Assembly (NCBI GenBank): GCA_964395095.1
Contig: CAYMZZ010000002.1
Span: 124,001 to 188,000, forward strand
Direction of reading: 5' to 3'
Length of the DNA: 64,000 nucleotides
Origin: CAYMZZ01 sp964395095
GTDB taxonomy: Bacteria > Bacteroidota > Bacteroidia > Chitinophagales > Chitinophagaceae
Each line of letters starts with the position of its first letter. Positions within the stretch are counted from its first letter, which is position 1. The notes beneath the pieces are model-generated. The model was not told where the DNA came from. It saw only the letters and a program-made list of their open reading frames with translations, and made no database searches. Both the position numbers and the translations under genes were made by a program. Of this stretch, positions 32,015 through 41,071 are shown piece after piece.

Positions 32015-32656
32015 TTAAAGATGAAGGAGTCGGGTATGCGGATAATGATCGATGCGTTCCAGGTCGGCCAGGATGATGCAGGCGCCCCGTGCATCGGCTT
32101 CTTCTATCATCAGCTCCATGGCTTTGGCGGTATTGGCATCATCGAGATGACTAAAGGGCTCATCGAGCAGCAAATAACGGAAAGGCTGCATCAGGGCGCG
32201 AATGATGGCGCAACGCTGCTGCTCACCATAGCTGCATTGCCCGCCGGGCGAATCCAGCTTATGGCCAATCCCTAACCGCTCAGCCATCTCCCGAATTTTT
32301 TTGGCGGGATGATGCGGTTGCAATTGCCGCTTGATATCGATATTCTGATACACGGTCTGTCCCGGGAAAAGGCGCAGGTCCTGAAAAACCACGCTCACCC
32401 TGTCCTGCCGCAGCGATGCCCAATCTTCCGGTGTAAATGCCCGGATGGGTTTATTGTCGTAAACAATATCGCCTGTATAATTCGTACGCATGCCATAGAG
32501 AAAATTGACCAGCGAGGATTTTCCGCTTCCCGATGGCGCGATGATCTTGATCCTTTCACCGGCGCTGAACTCCAGTTGGCTGCCCCAGATCTCTGAATGC
32601 TGCTTGCGCGATTCTTCAAAATAGGCGGGAAGAATATTCTGTAGGGTCAATGACAT
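32015..32656 (-). CDS. ABC transporter ATP-binding protein
   Basis: Energises the adjacent FtsX-like permease. 213 residues from the ATG at 32656 (MSLTLQNILP); in-frame upstream starts at 32668 and 32674 run into a hairpin and are unlikely. Walker A is APSGSGKSSLVN, Walker B YLLLDEPFSHLD. The signature motif is unusual: CSYGEQQRC in place of LSGGQQQR, with GE replacing GG/GQ. A Q-loop (VVFQDLRLFPGQ) is present. The H-loop histidine after Walker B is not obvious: the expected position reads ILADLERIDHYP. Confidence 0.85.
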   Translation of the reverse strand: MSLTLQNILPAYFEESRKQHSEIWGSQLEFSAGERIKIIAPSGSGKSSLVNFLYGMRTNYTGDIVYDNKPIRAFTPEDWASLRQDRVSVVFQDLRLFPGQTVYQNIDIKRQLQPHHPAKKIREMAERLGIGHKLDSPGGQCSYGEQQRCAIIRALMQPFRYLLLDEPFSHLDDANTAKAMELMIEEADARGACIILADLERIDHYPHTRLLHL

Positions 32657-32670
32657 CTTGCTATACATTA

Positions 32671-32697
32671 ACAAGCCGCAGCCAAAGGCTGCGGCTT
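32671..32697. terminator. Strong hairpin between the DUF4836-like and ABC genes
   Basis: Perfect 12-bp GC-rich stem (ACAAGCCGCAGCC type) with a three-base loop between the two minus-strand genes. There is only a weak T-rich tail, so it may be an attenuator or processing hairpin and not a full terminator. Confidence 0.55.
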
Positions 32698-32716
32698 GTA
32701 TAGATGAAGTGTTTGA

Positions 32717-34384
32717 TTATTTTGATGGCACCGCTTCTATCAGGCTGCTATCGCCCTGCCATTCTGCCGGAGCCGACATGCTGGTTACAAACTGATTGGC
32801 CATACCGCCCAGGTAATTGGTCAGTTGTTTCAGGCTATTGCTGTTGCGGTCAATCAGGTTAATTTCCATACGGCTTTTCACCTTGCCGTCTTCCACGTCG
32901 CCATAAATGATGGCATTATCCCAAAACGCGATGGAGGCATTCAGGATAGAACCGGTGGCCGTTTTTTCCGCGGCAGCATTGTCCTCGTTCATCAGCGCTT
33001 TCACGCGTCCCAGTATTCGGTTCACGTCTATAAAGAATCCCATCTGGTGGCCGCTGATCTTATCGGCATAAGCGGGACTGTTGTTACCGGCCTTAAAGCG
33101 GTCGATTTCGCCCTGGCTGCTGCCAAATACCAGCCAGTTTTCGTCGAAAGAATATTGCAGGTCGCGGGTAGCCTGGTCGGCATTCTTCACCTGTTGTTGC
33201 ACAATACCCACCAGTTTGCCAAATGCTTCCTTATCGTTTACCGATACGGCAGCTACAAAATTCAGATCAGGATTTTCGCGCACATAATATTCTTTCTTGC
33301 CATTGAATCCTTCGTATTCCACGGAATCTTTCTTCACGCCAAAGTCGGCAAGTGCGAAAGCGATATCGCCCTTGTTGGCGGCAATAAACTCATCCATGCT
33401 GTAGTTGAGCTCGCCAAAAAATCCGTTCACCATACCGTCGGCGCCAATCAGCTTCGACAGTTCTTTCAATCCTTCGGGAGGATAGTTGAAAACACCGGCT
33501 GCCATCACTTCTCCTGAGGGGAGACGCTTGATCAGGTCGCTGCTCACGGTTTTGGGAGTATGCTTTTTCAGCAGGGAAGCGAGGTCCTTGCTTACATATT
33601 GCGTATTGTCGAAGGTGATTTTGCCATTATCGAAAAGCAGGGTGCCGGCAGAGATATTGCCTTCGATGAGTGCAGACACTTTGAGCATCGAGGTAATCAT
33701 TCCCACGCGTGCATCGGTAAAGAATTCCGCATTGGTCCAGAAATGGAGGTCACCGGTTTCGCCGATCAGCGAAGCAAAGCGCTTGTCGCTATCCAGCAAT
33801 TTGTCGCCTTTCAGCGCCAGGATGCTTTTGCCCAGTACCAGCAGGGTATCACCTTTCAGCATACGGGAGCGATCGCTACCATAATTCCCGCCCATTTCGT
33901 CGAGCGGCGCATTGGCCAGCATCATGAAGCGGTCCTTATTCCAAAGCAGCATGGTGGCTTCATCGGGATACATGAAGCGCAGATCGCCATCATTCTGAAC
34001 AGGCTTGGTGTTCTCGGGTGAGGAGCTGAGTAATTTTTCAAAAGCGGCCGCATCGCTGAGCTTGCCCTGGAAGGCAAAATAGCCGCTACCGTTGTGGCGT
34101 GCCAGGTGAAATACCATATCGGCTTCCAGATTGATGCCGGAACTGGCCGGATCTTTCATCAACTTTTCAGCCGTACTGTCTTTTTCCTGGGCCGAAATGG
34201 ATTTGAACCAATCCGCATTACGGATATCTTCCCAGCTCATTTTACCGGAAAGTGATTTCATGTTGACGTGCACAACAAGTGCCGCTTCTTTGGGTACAAG
34301 CAATCCTGTTTTACCCGACTGCGAGCAGGCCGCCAGCAGCAGTGCCATCAGGACTACCGGGATCAGAAAATTTCTGTTGTTCAT
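32717..34384 (-). CDS. DUF4836-like lipoprotein
   Basis: 555-residue protein with a lipoprotein signal peptide (lipobox LLAAC, C20) and no other membrane segment, so it is probably anchored in the inner or outer membrane. The rest looks like a large two-lobed domain (LLVPKEAALVVHVNMKSLSG near the start, FFIDVNRILGRVKALM near residue 445), matching the DUF4836 family of Bacteroidota. No enzymatic motif is visible. It is upstream of the ABC pair on the same strand but separated by a hairpin, and downstream of hisS by 21 bp. Function unknown. Confidence 0.75.
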   Translation of the reverse strand: MNNRNFLIPVVLMALLLAACSQSGKTGLLVPKEAALVVHVNMKSLSGKMSWEDIRNADWFKSISAQEKDSTAEKLMKDPASSGINLEADMVFHLARHNGSGYFAFQGKLSDAAAFEKLLSSSPENTKPVQNDGDLRFMYPDEATMLLWNKDRFMMLANAPLDEMGGNYGSDRSRMLKGDTLLVLGKSILALKGDKLLDSDKRFASLIGETGDLHFWTNAEFFTDARVGMITSMLKVSALIEGNISAGTLLFDNGKITFDNTQYVSKDLASLLKKHTPKTVSSDLIKRLPSGEVMAAGVFNYPPEGLKELSKLIGADGMVNGFFGELNYSMDEFIAANKGDIAFALADFGVKKDSVEYEGFNGKKEYYVRENPDLNFVAAVSVNDKEAFGKLVGIVQQQVKNADQATRDLQYSFDENWLVFGSSQGEIDRFKAGNNSPAYADKISGHQMGFFIDVNRILGRVKALMNEDNAAAEKTATGSILNASIAFWDNAIIYGDVEDGKVKSRMEINLIDRNSNSLKQLTNYLGGMANQFVTSMSAPAEWQGDSSLIEAVPSK

Positions 34385-34405
34385 GTAGTGGTTTATTTTG
34401 AAGCG

Positions 34406-35785
34406 TCAAAGAAACGAAAAGCTGGCCAGATTATCGAATGAAACGGATTCCTGTTTCCCGCTTCGCAGGTCCTTGATCGTACATTTTCGATCCTGAAGTT
34501 CCTGGCTGCCAAGGATTATGACATAGGGAATCTGCCTTTTTTCGGCATATTTGAATTGCTTGTCGAATTTGACAGCCTCGTGGTAGAGCTCGCAGCGGAT
34601 GCCGTTTTCGCGCAGGATGGCCGCCAGTTGAAAAGCCGCCTGGCATTCTTTTTCACCCAGGTTGAAGAAAAGGACATCCGTACCGCTCTGCAGTTCATCG
34701 GGGAATCCCTTTATTTCTTCCAGTACATCATATATCCGATCAACCCCAAAGCTGATGCCCACACCGGGTATGCCGGGCACGCCAAACAGGCCCGTAAGAT
34801 CATCGTAGCGGCCGCCGCCGCCAATACTGCCCATCTGCGCATCCAGCGATTTTACTTCGAAGATGGTACCGGTATAATAATTGAGGCCCCTTGCGAGGGT
34901 AAAGTCTATCTCAATGGGCAGGTTCGCCCCGCTGGTGGCCGCCAGAAAATCGAGCATCCACCGCAGCTCTTCCAGCCCCTCTTTCGCCAGGGGTTCCGCT
35001 CCCAGCAATTCTTCGATCGACTGCAATTTTTCCAGGTTGTTGCCGGCAACACCGAGGTATTTTCGGATGATGGCTACCTGTTGCTCATCCAAACCTTTTC
35101 CCTTCAGTTCCTCCTCCACTTTTGCCAGGCCAATCTTGTCGAGTTTGTCGATGGCCACCGTTATATCGGTGAGCTTTTCGGTGCCGGCACTGGCAGCGGC
35201 CAGGGCCGCCAGGATCTTCCGGTTGTTGATCTTGATCACTACTTTCAGACCCAGTTTCCGAAACACTTCGGCATAAACCGAAGCAAGCTCTACCTCATTG
35301 AGGAGCGACTTGCTGCCCACAACATCGGCATCGCATTGATAAAATTCGCGGTAGCGCCCCCGCTGCGGGCGGTCGGCGCGCCAAACCGGCTGCAACTGAT
35401 AGCGCCGGAAGGGGAAATGCAACTGGCCCTGGTTCATGGCCACATAGCGCGCGAAGGGAATGGTGAGGTCATAGCGGAGCGCTCTTTCCGTGAGATCCTT
35501 GCTGTTTTTCCCTTGCAGTGCCAGCTCAAAACCCTTTTTGGATTTTTCGATATTGCTGGGATCACCGAGACCATTGTTCAGGATCTTGAAGATAAGCCGG
35601 TCGCCCTCTTCGCCATACTTACCCATAAGGGTATCGAGATTTTCCATGGCGGGAGTTTCCAGCGGCTGGAAGCCATATTTTTCAAATACGGAACGGATGA
35701 CGGAGAATATATAGTTGCGCTTGCGCACGGTATCTGGCCCAAAATCGCGGGTGCCCTGCGGAAGACTGACAGTAGGTTTAGCCAT
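34406..35785 (-). CDS. hisS: Histidyl-tRNA synthetase
   Basis: Charges tRNA-His. 459 residues from the ATG at 35785, where the family starts (AKPTVSLPQGTRDFGPD); the frame is open another 29 codons upstream but without family similarity. Class II motifs: motif 1 and 2 regions (YDLTIPFARYVAMNQGQLHF, QLQPVWRADRPQRGRYREFYQ), the histidine-A motif ARGLNYYTGTIFEV and motif 3 (GGGGRYDDL, GISFGVDRIYDVL). The C-terminal anticodon-binding domain follows. It lies 46 bp after the phosphatase gene on the same strand. Confidence 0.96.
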   Translation of the reverse strand: MAKPTVSLPQGTRDFGPDTVRKRNYIFSVIRSVFEKYGFQPLETPAMENLDTLMGKYGEEGDRLIFKILNNGLGDPSNIEKSKKGFELALQGKNSKDLTERALRYDLTIPFARYVAMNQGQLHFPFRRYQLQPVWRADRPQRGRYREFYQCDADVVGSKSLLNEVELASVYAEVFRKLGLKVVIKINNRKILAALAAASAGTEKLTDITVAIDKLDKIGLAKVEEELKGKGLDEQQVAIIRKYLGVAGNNLEKLQSIEELLGAEPLAKEGLEELRWMLDFLAATSGANLPIEIDFTLARGLNYYTGTIFEVKSLDAQMGSIGGGGRYDDLTGLFGVPGIPGVGISFGVDRIYDVLEEIKGFPDELQSGTDVLFFNLGEKECQAAFQLAAILRENGIRCELYHEAVKFDKQFKYAEKRQIPYVIILGSQELQDRKCTIKDLRSGKQESVSFDNLASFSFL

Positions 35786-35831
35786 TTTTTCCTGGATAGA
35801 AATTGATTGATGATAAGGGTGGAACAGCCAC

Positions 35832-36302
35832 TCAGGAAGCCAAGCTGCGAGCATGATTGCTGATGAGGGCATCGCAGGCTTCGCTGATCATGGCGAATAC
35901 CTCATGATAGCCCTGCTCCGCGCCATAATAGGGGTCGGGCACATCCTGGTTGCCGCCGGGATTCAGCTCATTCATCAGCAAATCGGCTTTTTGCGGATCA
36001 AACTCATGGCGGGCAATCCGCTTCATTTCCTCCATCACATCCGAAGCCAGCGCATAAATACGATCGTATTGCCGGAAATCATCCGCCACAAAGCGCCGGG
36101 CTCTTTGACGGCTGATATCGATGCCATGCAGGCGGGCCACTTTCTGCGAAAGGGGATGCGGGGCATCGCCCGTATGATAACCATTGGTGCCGGCACTCTC
36201 CACCGTCCAACTCAATCCCGCTTTTTCAGCCTTATCCTGCAAAATGCCCTCCGCCAGCGGACTGCGGCAGATATTGCCCAAACAAACGACGAGGATTTTC
36301 AT
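35832..36302 (-). CDS. Low-molecular-weight protein tyrosine phosphatase
   Basis: Dephosphorylates protein tyrosines. 156 residues with the active-site loop VCLGNICRSP (nucleophile C7, R13) at the very N-terminus and the catalytic aspartate in VPDPYYGAEQGY. The cysteine and aspartate placement is complete, so it should be active; an arsenate reductase of the same fold is less likely because the second and third redox cysteines are missing. It has a perfect -7 box 4 bp before the ATG and may be cotranscribed with hisS. Confidence 0.92.
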   Translation of the reverse strand: MKILVVCLGNICRSPLAEGILQDKAEKAGLSWTVESAGTNGYHTGDAPHPLSQKVARLHGIDISRQRARRFVADDFRQYDRIYALASDVMEEMKRIARHEFDPQKADLLMNELNPGGNQDVPDPYYGAEQGYHEVFAMISEACDALISNHARSLAS

Positions 36303-36306
36303 GGTG

Positions 36307-36314
36307 CAAATATA
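36307..36314 (-). promoter_or_regulatory. -7 element TATATTTG for the phosphatase gene
   Basis: Minus-strand TAnnTTTG match ending 4 bp before the ATG at 36302, implying a leaderless or nearly leaderless transcript. Confidence 0.55.
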
Positions 36315-36315
36315 G

Positions 36316-36570
36316 TGAGTGGGGAGTGGTGAGTTTTGAGTGATAAGTTGTAAGTTATAAGTTTTAAGTGGTAAGTTTTATGTGATGGCAGAGTTAATCT
36401 TGCATTCGATTTAAATTAACGTATTGATAATCTTATGATTAAATACTCGGCATACATCAATTTTACCAGCGATTTACTCAACCAATCCTCAATACTCCTA
36501 ACGCATAGCCTTCAACAGGCAACCTACAACTTACCACTTAAAACTTAAAACTTACAACTTACAACTCTCC
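36316..36570. repeat. Palindromic AAGTTGTAAG repeat between phosphatase and small membrane protein genes
   Basis: Left half (36322-36380) of GATAAGTTGTAAGTTATAAG units; right half (36520-36566) of ACTTACCACTTAAAACTTAAAACTT units. The middle 140 bp has no recognised feature. The gap is 350 bp. Confidence 0.7.
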
Positions 36571-36652
36571 TATGGATTTTCGCCCTTCGCCGCATCTCAC
36601 TACTGCCAAACAATAAAAATTCAATAATTTGGCGGCTCTGAACGAATTAGGT

Positions 36653-36949
36653 ATGGCTATCATAGAACAGGATAATGAGGAAAAGCGTGATAACAGCGCG
36701 GAAAGCATGATGGAGGAATATGAGCGCAAGCGTCGCAAACAGGTGGCGGGCATGCGTTCCATTCTCGATTATGGTGTTGGCACCCTGATTGTGGCGGCCG
36801 GGGTATTCCTCTTTGTGAGGAACCGCTTCGAGCTATCGTTCAACGAAAAGTTTCCCCCCAATGATTCCGATAAAATAATCGGAGTGGTGTTTGTGATTTA
36901 TGGATTGTGGCGGGTGTATCGTGGGTACCGGAAAAATTATTTTAAATGA
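36653..36949 (+). CDS. Small membrane protein of unknown function
   Basis: 98 residues from the ATG at 36653; an in-frame TTG at 36629 lies in a promoter-like TAATTTG and is less likely. A charged N-terminal half (IIEQDNEEKRDNSAES, EEYERKRRKQ) is followed by two hydrophobic helices (DYGVGTLIVAAGVFLFV and IIGVVFVIYGLWRVY) and a basic tail. Its stop overlaps the start of the PstS-like gene by 4 bp, so they are coupled. Family not recognised; it could be a membrane partner of the PstS-like protein. Confidence 0.65.
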   Translation: MAIIEQDNEEKRDNSAESMMEEYERKRRKQVAGMRSILDYGVGTLIVAAGVFLFVRNRFELSFNEKFPPNDSDKIIGVVFVIYGLWRVYRGYRKNYFK

Positions 36950-37866
36950 GGAAATCATTCCCCTTTTTCGGGATTATCATAATACTCACCGTTTTCTTTT
37001 CCTGCAAAACCTACAAGGAAAAAGCAGACGAGTTGCCCGATACGCCCCTGCGTGGTGAGATCCATATCAGCGCCGACGAATCATTTAAGCCCATTGTGGA
37101 TGAGCATATCAAAGTGTATGAATCCAATAACCGGGGCACCAAGATCCATGTGCATTATAAGCCCGAGGCCGAATGTTTAAAAGACTTACTGGTCGATAGC
37201 ATCCGCATGATAATCGCCACCCGCGGACTGAGCGAGGAGGAGTCGGCTTTCATATCCGACAGTTTGCGGGTGGGGCCCGAATGGCTCGACGTGGCCAGGG
37301 ATGCCGTGGCGGTGATTGTTCACCCCGAATCTTCTGATTCTCTTTTTACTATGCAGGAGATCAGGGAAGTGCTTACGGGGCGCTTTAAGAAAAAATTAAT
37401 ACCCGTTTTCGATGGTATCAACGCAACCAGTACCGTACGCTTTATCGTCGATTCAGTATTAAAAGGCGAAGCCCTGAGCCCGGAAGCCATGGCCGCCCAA
37501 AGCAGCGAAGGGGTTATCGAATATGTCTCCCGTAATCCCGGAACGATAGGCTTTATCGGCGTAAGCTGGATTGGCAATAAAGAAGATGAGGATCAGAAAA
37601 GTTTTTTGAAAAAAGTACGGATCGCCTATCTCGAGAGTACCGACTCAATAGGAACGTTCGTACAGCCGGTGCAAAACAATATCTATCTGGGTATTTATCC
37701 CATGGTACGCGATTTGTTTTATATCCGGAAAGAGCGTCATAGAGGACTGGCCTTTGGGCTGGCCTCGTTTATGCGGGGACATATCGGGCAACTTATTTTT
37801 AAGCGCGCCTATCTTGTTCCCACACAAAAAAAATATACGCTTCGGCCAATCAGGCTGAACGAATAG
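36946..37866 (+). CDS. PstS-like phosphate-binding lipoprotein
   Basis: Substrate-binding protein fold of the phosphate/molybdate type. 306 residues with a lipoprotein signal (VFFSC, C20). PBP-like motifs include GEIHISADESFKPIVDEHI, IIATRGLSEEE, VHPESSDSLFTMQEIREVL, and GTIGFIGVSW. Pst permease genes (pstCAB) are absent nearby. In Bacteroidota such orphan PstS-like lipoproteins often accompany TonB/Exb genes and a TPR protein, which fits the neighbours here; whether it binds phosphate is not proven. Coupled to the small membrane gene (4-bp overlap), and the TPR gene follows 43 bp later. Confidence 0.82.
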   Translation: MRKSFPFFGIIIILTVFFSCKTYKEKADELPDTPLRGEIHISADESFKPIVDEHIKVYESNNRGTKIHVHYKPEAECLKDLLVDSIRMIIATRGLSEEESAFISDSLRVGPEWLDVARDAVAVIVHPESSDSLFTMQEIREVLTGRFKKKLIPVFDGINATSTVRFIVDSVLKGEALSPEAMAAQSSEGVIEYVSRNPGTIGFIGVSWIGNKEDEDQKSFLKKVRIAYLESTDSIGTFVQPVQNNIYLGIYPMVRDLFYIRKERHRGLAFGLASFMRGHIGQLIFKRAYLVPTQKKYTLRPIRLNE

Positions 37867-37909
37867 GCAAAGTGGTTATATTTACAACTTCTAAAAAGTG
37901 AAAAAAACA

Positions 37910-39607
37910 ATGAAGAAATTTTCCATTACAAGCCTGGTTGCGGTTTTGCTCGTTGCCGGTACTGTGAAAGCACAATCCCTCCAGGATGCGGTGAATGATA
38001 TGTATGCTGAGCGCTATAAAAGCGCTATAGCCACTTTTGAGAAATTGCTGGCTGCCAACCCCAATAACATCGAAGCCACCTACTGGCTGGGGCAAACCTA
38101 CCTGGAGCAGGAAAATGTAGCGGCTGCCCGGGCGCTGTATGAAAAAGCGCTGCTGGCCAGTGCCAATGCACCCCTCGTTATTGTAGGGATGGGACAGGTA
38201 GAGCTGGAAGAAAACAAGATCAGCGAAGCCCGCCAGCGTTTTGAAGCAGCGCTCACCATGACCAAGAGCCGTAAGGGTAATGACCCCGACATTCTAAATG
38301 CTGTTGGCCGCGCCATCACCGAAGTATATGATCAGAAAACCAAGAAAGGTGATATCAACTATGCCATCGAGAAACTGACAGAAGCGGCTGATCGCGATAA
38401 GAAAAACGCTTCTATCTACCTGAACCTGGGCGATGCCTACCGCAAATCCAAGCCGGGTGAAGCGGGTGGACTCGCTTTTCAGAATTATCAGTTGGCAGTA
38501 GAAGTGAACAAGAATTTCGCCATCGCGCATTATCGCACCGCGCAACTTTTCAATACACAGCGCAACTGGGATCTCTATCAGAAACACCTGGAAGCGGCGA
38601 TAGAAGCCGATCCCCGTTTTGCACCGGCTTACTATGATCTGTATTATTTCAAACTCTATCGCCAGGATTACCTGAACGCGGAGTATTATGCCAACAAATA
38701 CATCGAGAGTTCTGATCCCGATCCGCAGAATGATTACCTGCGTGTGCAAACGCTTTATGCCAAAAAAGATTTTGACAACGCGATTGCCGGTGCCAAGGAA
38801 ATCATCAGCAAATCGGGTCAGGACGCGCGGGCACGTACCTTTAAGCTGATCGCCGACTCTTATGTTCAAAAAGGCGACACAGTGGCTGGTAAAGAGTATA
38901 TCGATCAATATTTCAGCCGTCTGAAAAAGTCGGATGAAGTGCTGCCCAGCGATTACAAACTGAAGGCCGATATCTATTCCGTAATTCCCGGTCAGGAATC
39001 GGCCGTGCTACAGGCTTATGAGCAGGGAGTGGCTGTAGATACCACCCTTGAGGGTAAAGTGGAACTGCTGAAACAGGGCATTAACTTCTTCGCGAAACAA
39101 AAGAAGTATGATATGGAAAGCAAGTTGCATGAAATGGTCCTGCAACTGAAGCCCGGCAAGACCATCAACGACTGGTTTAGCGCCGGTATAGCGCACTATC
39201 GCAACGACAACTATACACGTAGCTACGATATCTTCACCATTGTGGCCGACAGCTTCCCCGATCAGATCTATGGTTGGGAGTGGAAATTCCGCAATGCGCA
39301 GATTATTGATACGGTTGCCAAAGACAGTATTGCCCTGCCGGCGGCCGAACAACTGATTACGTTTACCAACAACGATACCGTTACTTACGCCACACAGATT
39401 ACGCTGGCTTCTTATTTCCTCGCCATGTATTACAACGAGAAAGGCGACCAGGCCAAGGCGGTGGAATACCTGAAGCTGATGAAAGCAGCCACGTCGGATC
39501 CCGCGCGCAAGGAAAATATTCAGAAGAATATAGATGCCCTCAGCGCACTGATTCCTAAATCGAGCTCCAGTGCAGGGGGGAAAGCGACGGGAAGTTCGGG
39601 AAAGTGA
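37910..39607 (+). CDS. Secreted tetratricopeptide-repeat protein
   Basis: 565 residues from the ATG at 37910, with a clean signal peptide (KKFSITSLVAVLLVAGTVKA-Q); an in-frame GTG four codons earlier is possible. The mature protein is almost wholly helical repeats (NNIEATYWLGQTYLEQENVA, ASIYLNLGDAYRKSKPGE, FAPAYYDLYYFKLYRQDYLN), a TPR scaffold, ending in a Ser/Gly-rich tail. The TPR superhelix would be in the periplasm and bind a protein partner, perhaps the PstS-like lipoprotein upstream. A -7-like TATATTTA (37877-37884) precedes it and a strong terminator follows. Confidence 0.85.
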   Translation: MKKFSITSLVAVLLVAGTVKAQSLQDAVNDMYAERYKSAIATFEKLLAANPNNIEATYWLGQTYLEQENVAAARALYEKALLASANAPLVIVGMGQVELEENKISEARQRFEAALTMTKSRKGNDPDILNAVGRAITEVYDQKTKKGDINYAIEKLTEAADRDKKNASIYLNLGDAYRKSKPGEAGGLAFQNYQLAVEVNKNFAIAHYRTAQLFNTQRNWDLYQKHLEAAIEADPRFAPAYYDLYYFKLYRQDYLNAEYYANKYIESSDPDPQNDYLRVQTLYAKKDFDNAIAGAKEIISKSGQDARARTFKLIADSYVQKGDTVAGKEYIDQYFSRLKKSDEVLPSDYKLKADIYSVIPGQESAVLQAYEQGVAVDTTLEGKVELLKQGINFFAKQKKYDMESKLHEMVLQLKPGKTINDWFSAGIAHYRNDNYTRSYDIFTIVADSFPDQIYGWEWKFRNAQIIDTVAKDSIALPAAEQLITFTNNDTVTYATQITLASYFLAMYYNEKGDQAKAVEYLKLMKAATSDPARKENIQKNIDALSALIPKSSSSAGGKATGSSGK

Positions 39608-39806
39608 GTTTTGAGTTGTAAGTTTTAAGTTTTAAGTGGGCGAAGAGAAGAGAGTTGTAAATATTTTCCTTTAGATTCTTAAAGAGCGGACTATAAGTCC
39701 GCTCTTTTTTTGGGGACCAGGTTGTTTCGGTATGCCGGATATCAAATCGTGCTACTTCGTATTAACACTTATAACCTAAAACTTAGAACTTACAACTTCC
39801 AACTCC
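39606..39806. repeat. Palindromic AAGTTGTAAG repeat around a terminator
   Basis: Left half (39606-39640) of GAGTTGTAAGTTTTAAG units overlapping the TPR stop; right half (39767-39800) of ACTTATAACCTAAAACTT units. The terminator at 39681-39710 sits between. Confidence 0.7.
39681..39710 (+). terminator. Rho-independent terminator after the TPR gene
   Basis: Perfect 12-bp stem (39681-39692 with 39696-39707, loop ATA) running into eight T. Confidence 0.92.
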
Positions 39807-39842
39807 CTCCACTTTATTTTCGTTTTATTCCCCACCCTGCCT

Positions 39843-39850
39843 TATTTTTG
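39843..39850 (+). promoter_or_regulatory. -7 element TATTTTTG for the nuo operon
   Basis: Perfect TAnnTTTG, 17 bp before the nuoA ATG. A TTTTCG at the -33 distance is a weak match. Confidence 0.6.
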
Positions 39851-39867
39851 CCCACAGGGTAAAAATT

Positions 39868-40263
39868 ATGATCCATTTACTCCAGATAAATCCAACTGAT
39901 TCAGGCGCCGGCTCTTACCTGCCCATTGCTATCCAGGTGCTATTCGCCGTAGGCCTTATTGTTTTCCTGACGATTTTGACCCATATGATGGGTCCCAAGC
40001 GCAAGACCTCCGATAAGCTGCAAAACTTTGCCAGCGGTATCGAGAGTCATGGCGATGCGCGTCAGCCTATGGCTATCAAATACTTCCTAACGGCTATTCT
40101 CTTCGTACTGTTTGATGTGGAAGTGATCTTTTTCTATCCTTATGCGGTAAATTTCAAGGATTTGGGCTGGGACGGTTTCTGGGCCGTGCTGATGTTTGTG
40201 GGATTTTTCCTTTGCGGATTCATATATATCGTTCGCAAAGGAGCTCTCAAATGGGAGGATTGA
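39868..40263 (+). CDS. nuoA: NADH-quinone oxidoreductase subunit A
   Basis: Membrane-arm subunit at the junction of complex I. 131 residues with three helices: about 20-42, 68-92 and 100-122. Family motif: AIKYFLTAILFVLFDVEVIF. It is the first of the nuoA-N genes that run in the usual order over about 15 kb. Confidence 0.95.
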   Translation: MIHLLQINPTDSGAGSYLPIAIQVLFAVGLIVFLTILTHMMGPKRKTSDKLQNFASGIESHGDARQPMAIKYFLTAILFVLFDVEVIFFYPYAVNFKDLGWDGFWAVLMFVGFFLCGFIYIVRKGALKWED

Positions 40264-40309
40264 GAAGGGATCTTTTCGCCCGGTATGGAACCCTTATCCG
40301 ATTCATTTG

Positions 40310-40339
40310 TTAGACAGACAACAGCAGCTTATTGTCTAA
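40310..40339. other. Hairpin between nuoA and nuoB
   Basis: TTAGACA (40310-40316) pairs with TGTCTAA (40333-40339), 16 bases apart, just before nuoB. A possible mRNA structure; no role is claimed. Confidence 0.4.
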
Positions 40340-40354
40340 TTCAAAAAAAAGATT

Positions 40355-40939
40355 ATGTCTCGTCCCGTTTCATACAATATCAAGAAAAAGGACCTGGTCA
40401 ATGATATCAGCATTGCAGAGATGCCTGATGGGCACCAGGGTGAAGGTTTTTTCGCTACCAACCTGAGTAAAGTGGTAGGGCTGGCCCGACGCAACAGCAT
40501 CTGGCCGCTGCCTTTCGCCACTTCCTGCTGCGGTATCGAATTCATGGCTACCATGGGTTCGCATTACGATCTGGCCCGCTTTGGTAGCGAAAGGGTGGGT
40601 TTTTCGCCCCGCCAGTGCGACCTGCTGATGGTGATGGGTACCATCGCCAAAAAAATGGGTCCGGTAGTGAAGCAGGTGTACCTGCAAATGGCGGAACCCC
40701 GTTGGGTGATCGCCGTGGGTGCCTGCGCCTCCAGTGGTGGTGTGTTTGATACCTACAGCGTGCTGCAGGGGATCGATCAGGTAGTGCCGGTGGACGTGTA
40801 TGTGCCCGGTTGCCCGCCCCGCCCGGAAGCCATCATTGATGGAGTTATGCGCATCCAGGATCTGGTGGGCAAAGAAAGCCTGCGCAGAAGAAACGGTGAG
40901 CAGTACAGGGCGCTGCTGGAAAGCTATGGGATACAATGA
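40355..40939 (+). CDS. nuoB: NADH-quinone oxidoreductase subunit B
   Basis: Carries cluster N2, the last electron carrier before the quinone. 194 residues. The four cluster cysteines are seen: C58-C59 in ATSCCGIEF, the cysteine in VGACASSGG and the one in VPGCPPRPEAI. Normal length for the family. Confidence 0.97.
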   Translation: MSRPVSYNIKKKDLVNDISIAEMPDGHQGEGFFATNLSKVVGLARRNSIWPLPFATSCCGIEFMATMGSHYDLARFGSERVGFSPRQCDLLMVMGTIAKKMGPVVKQVYLQMAEPRWVIAVGACASSGGVFDTYSVLQGIDQVVPVDVYVPGCPPRPEAIIDGVMRIQDLVGKESLRRRNGEQYRALLESYGIQ

Positions 40940-40949
40940 TATCACGAGA

Positions 40950-41068
40950 TAGGCCAATTTGGGAATTTGAGAATTTGGGAATTTGTTGAGATGATTTAGA
41001 CAAATAACCGAATTCACAAATGCTCAAATTGGTACTTAAAACTTATAACTTAAAACTTACAACTTCAA
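40950..41068. repeat. Short-period repeat between nuoB and nuoC
   Basis: GAATTTGAGAATTTGGGAATTTG units (40952-40990) with the partial complement (CAAATAACCGAATTCACAAATG, 41000-41020) and ACTTATAACTTAAAACTT units (41036-41062). Confidence 0.6.
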
Positions 41069-41071
41069 CCC

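Noticed and set aside
34556..35806. 416-codon plus-strand frame inside hisS
   Set aside because: Antisense shadow of histidyl-tRNA synthetase, without any family resemblance.
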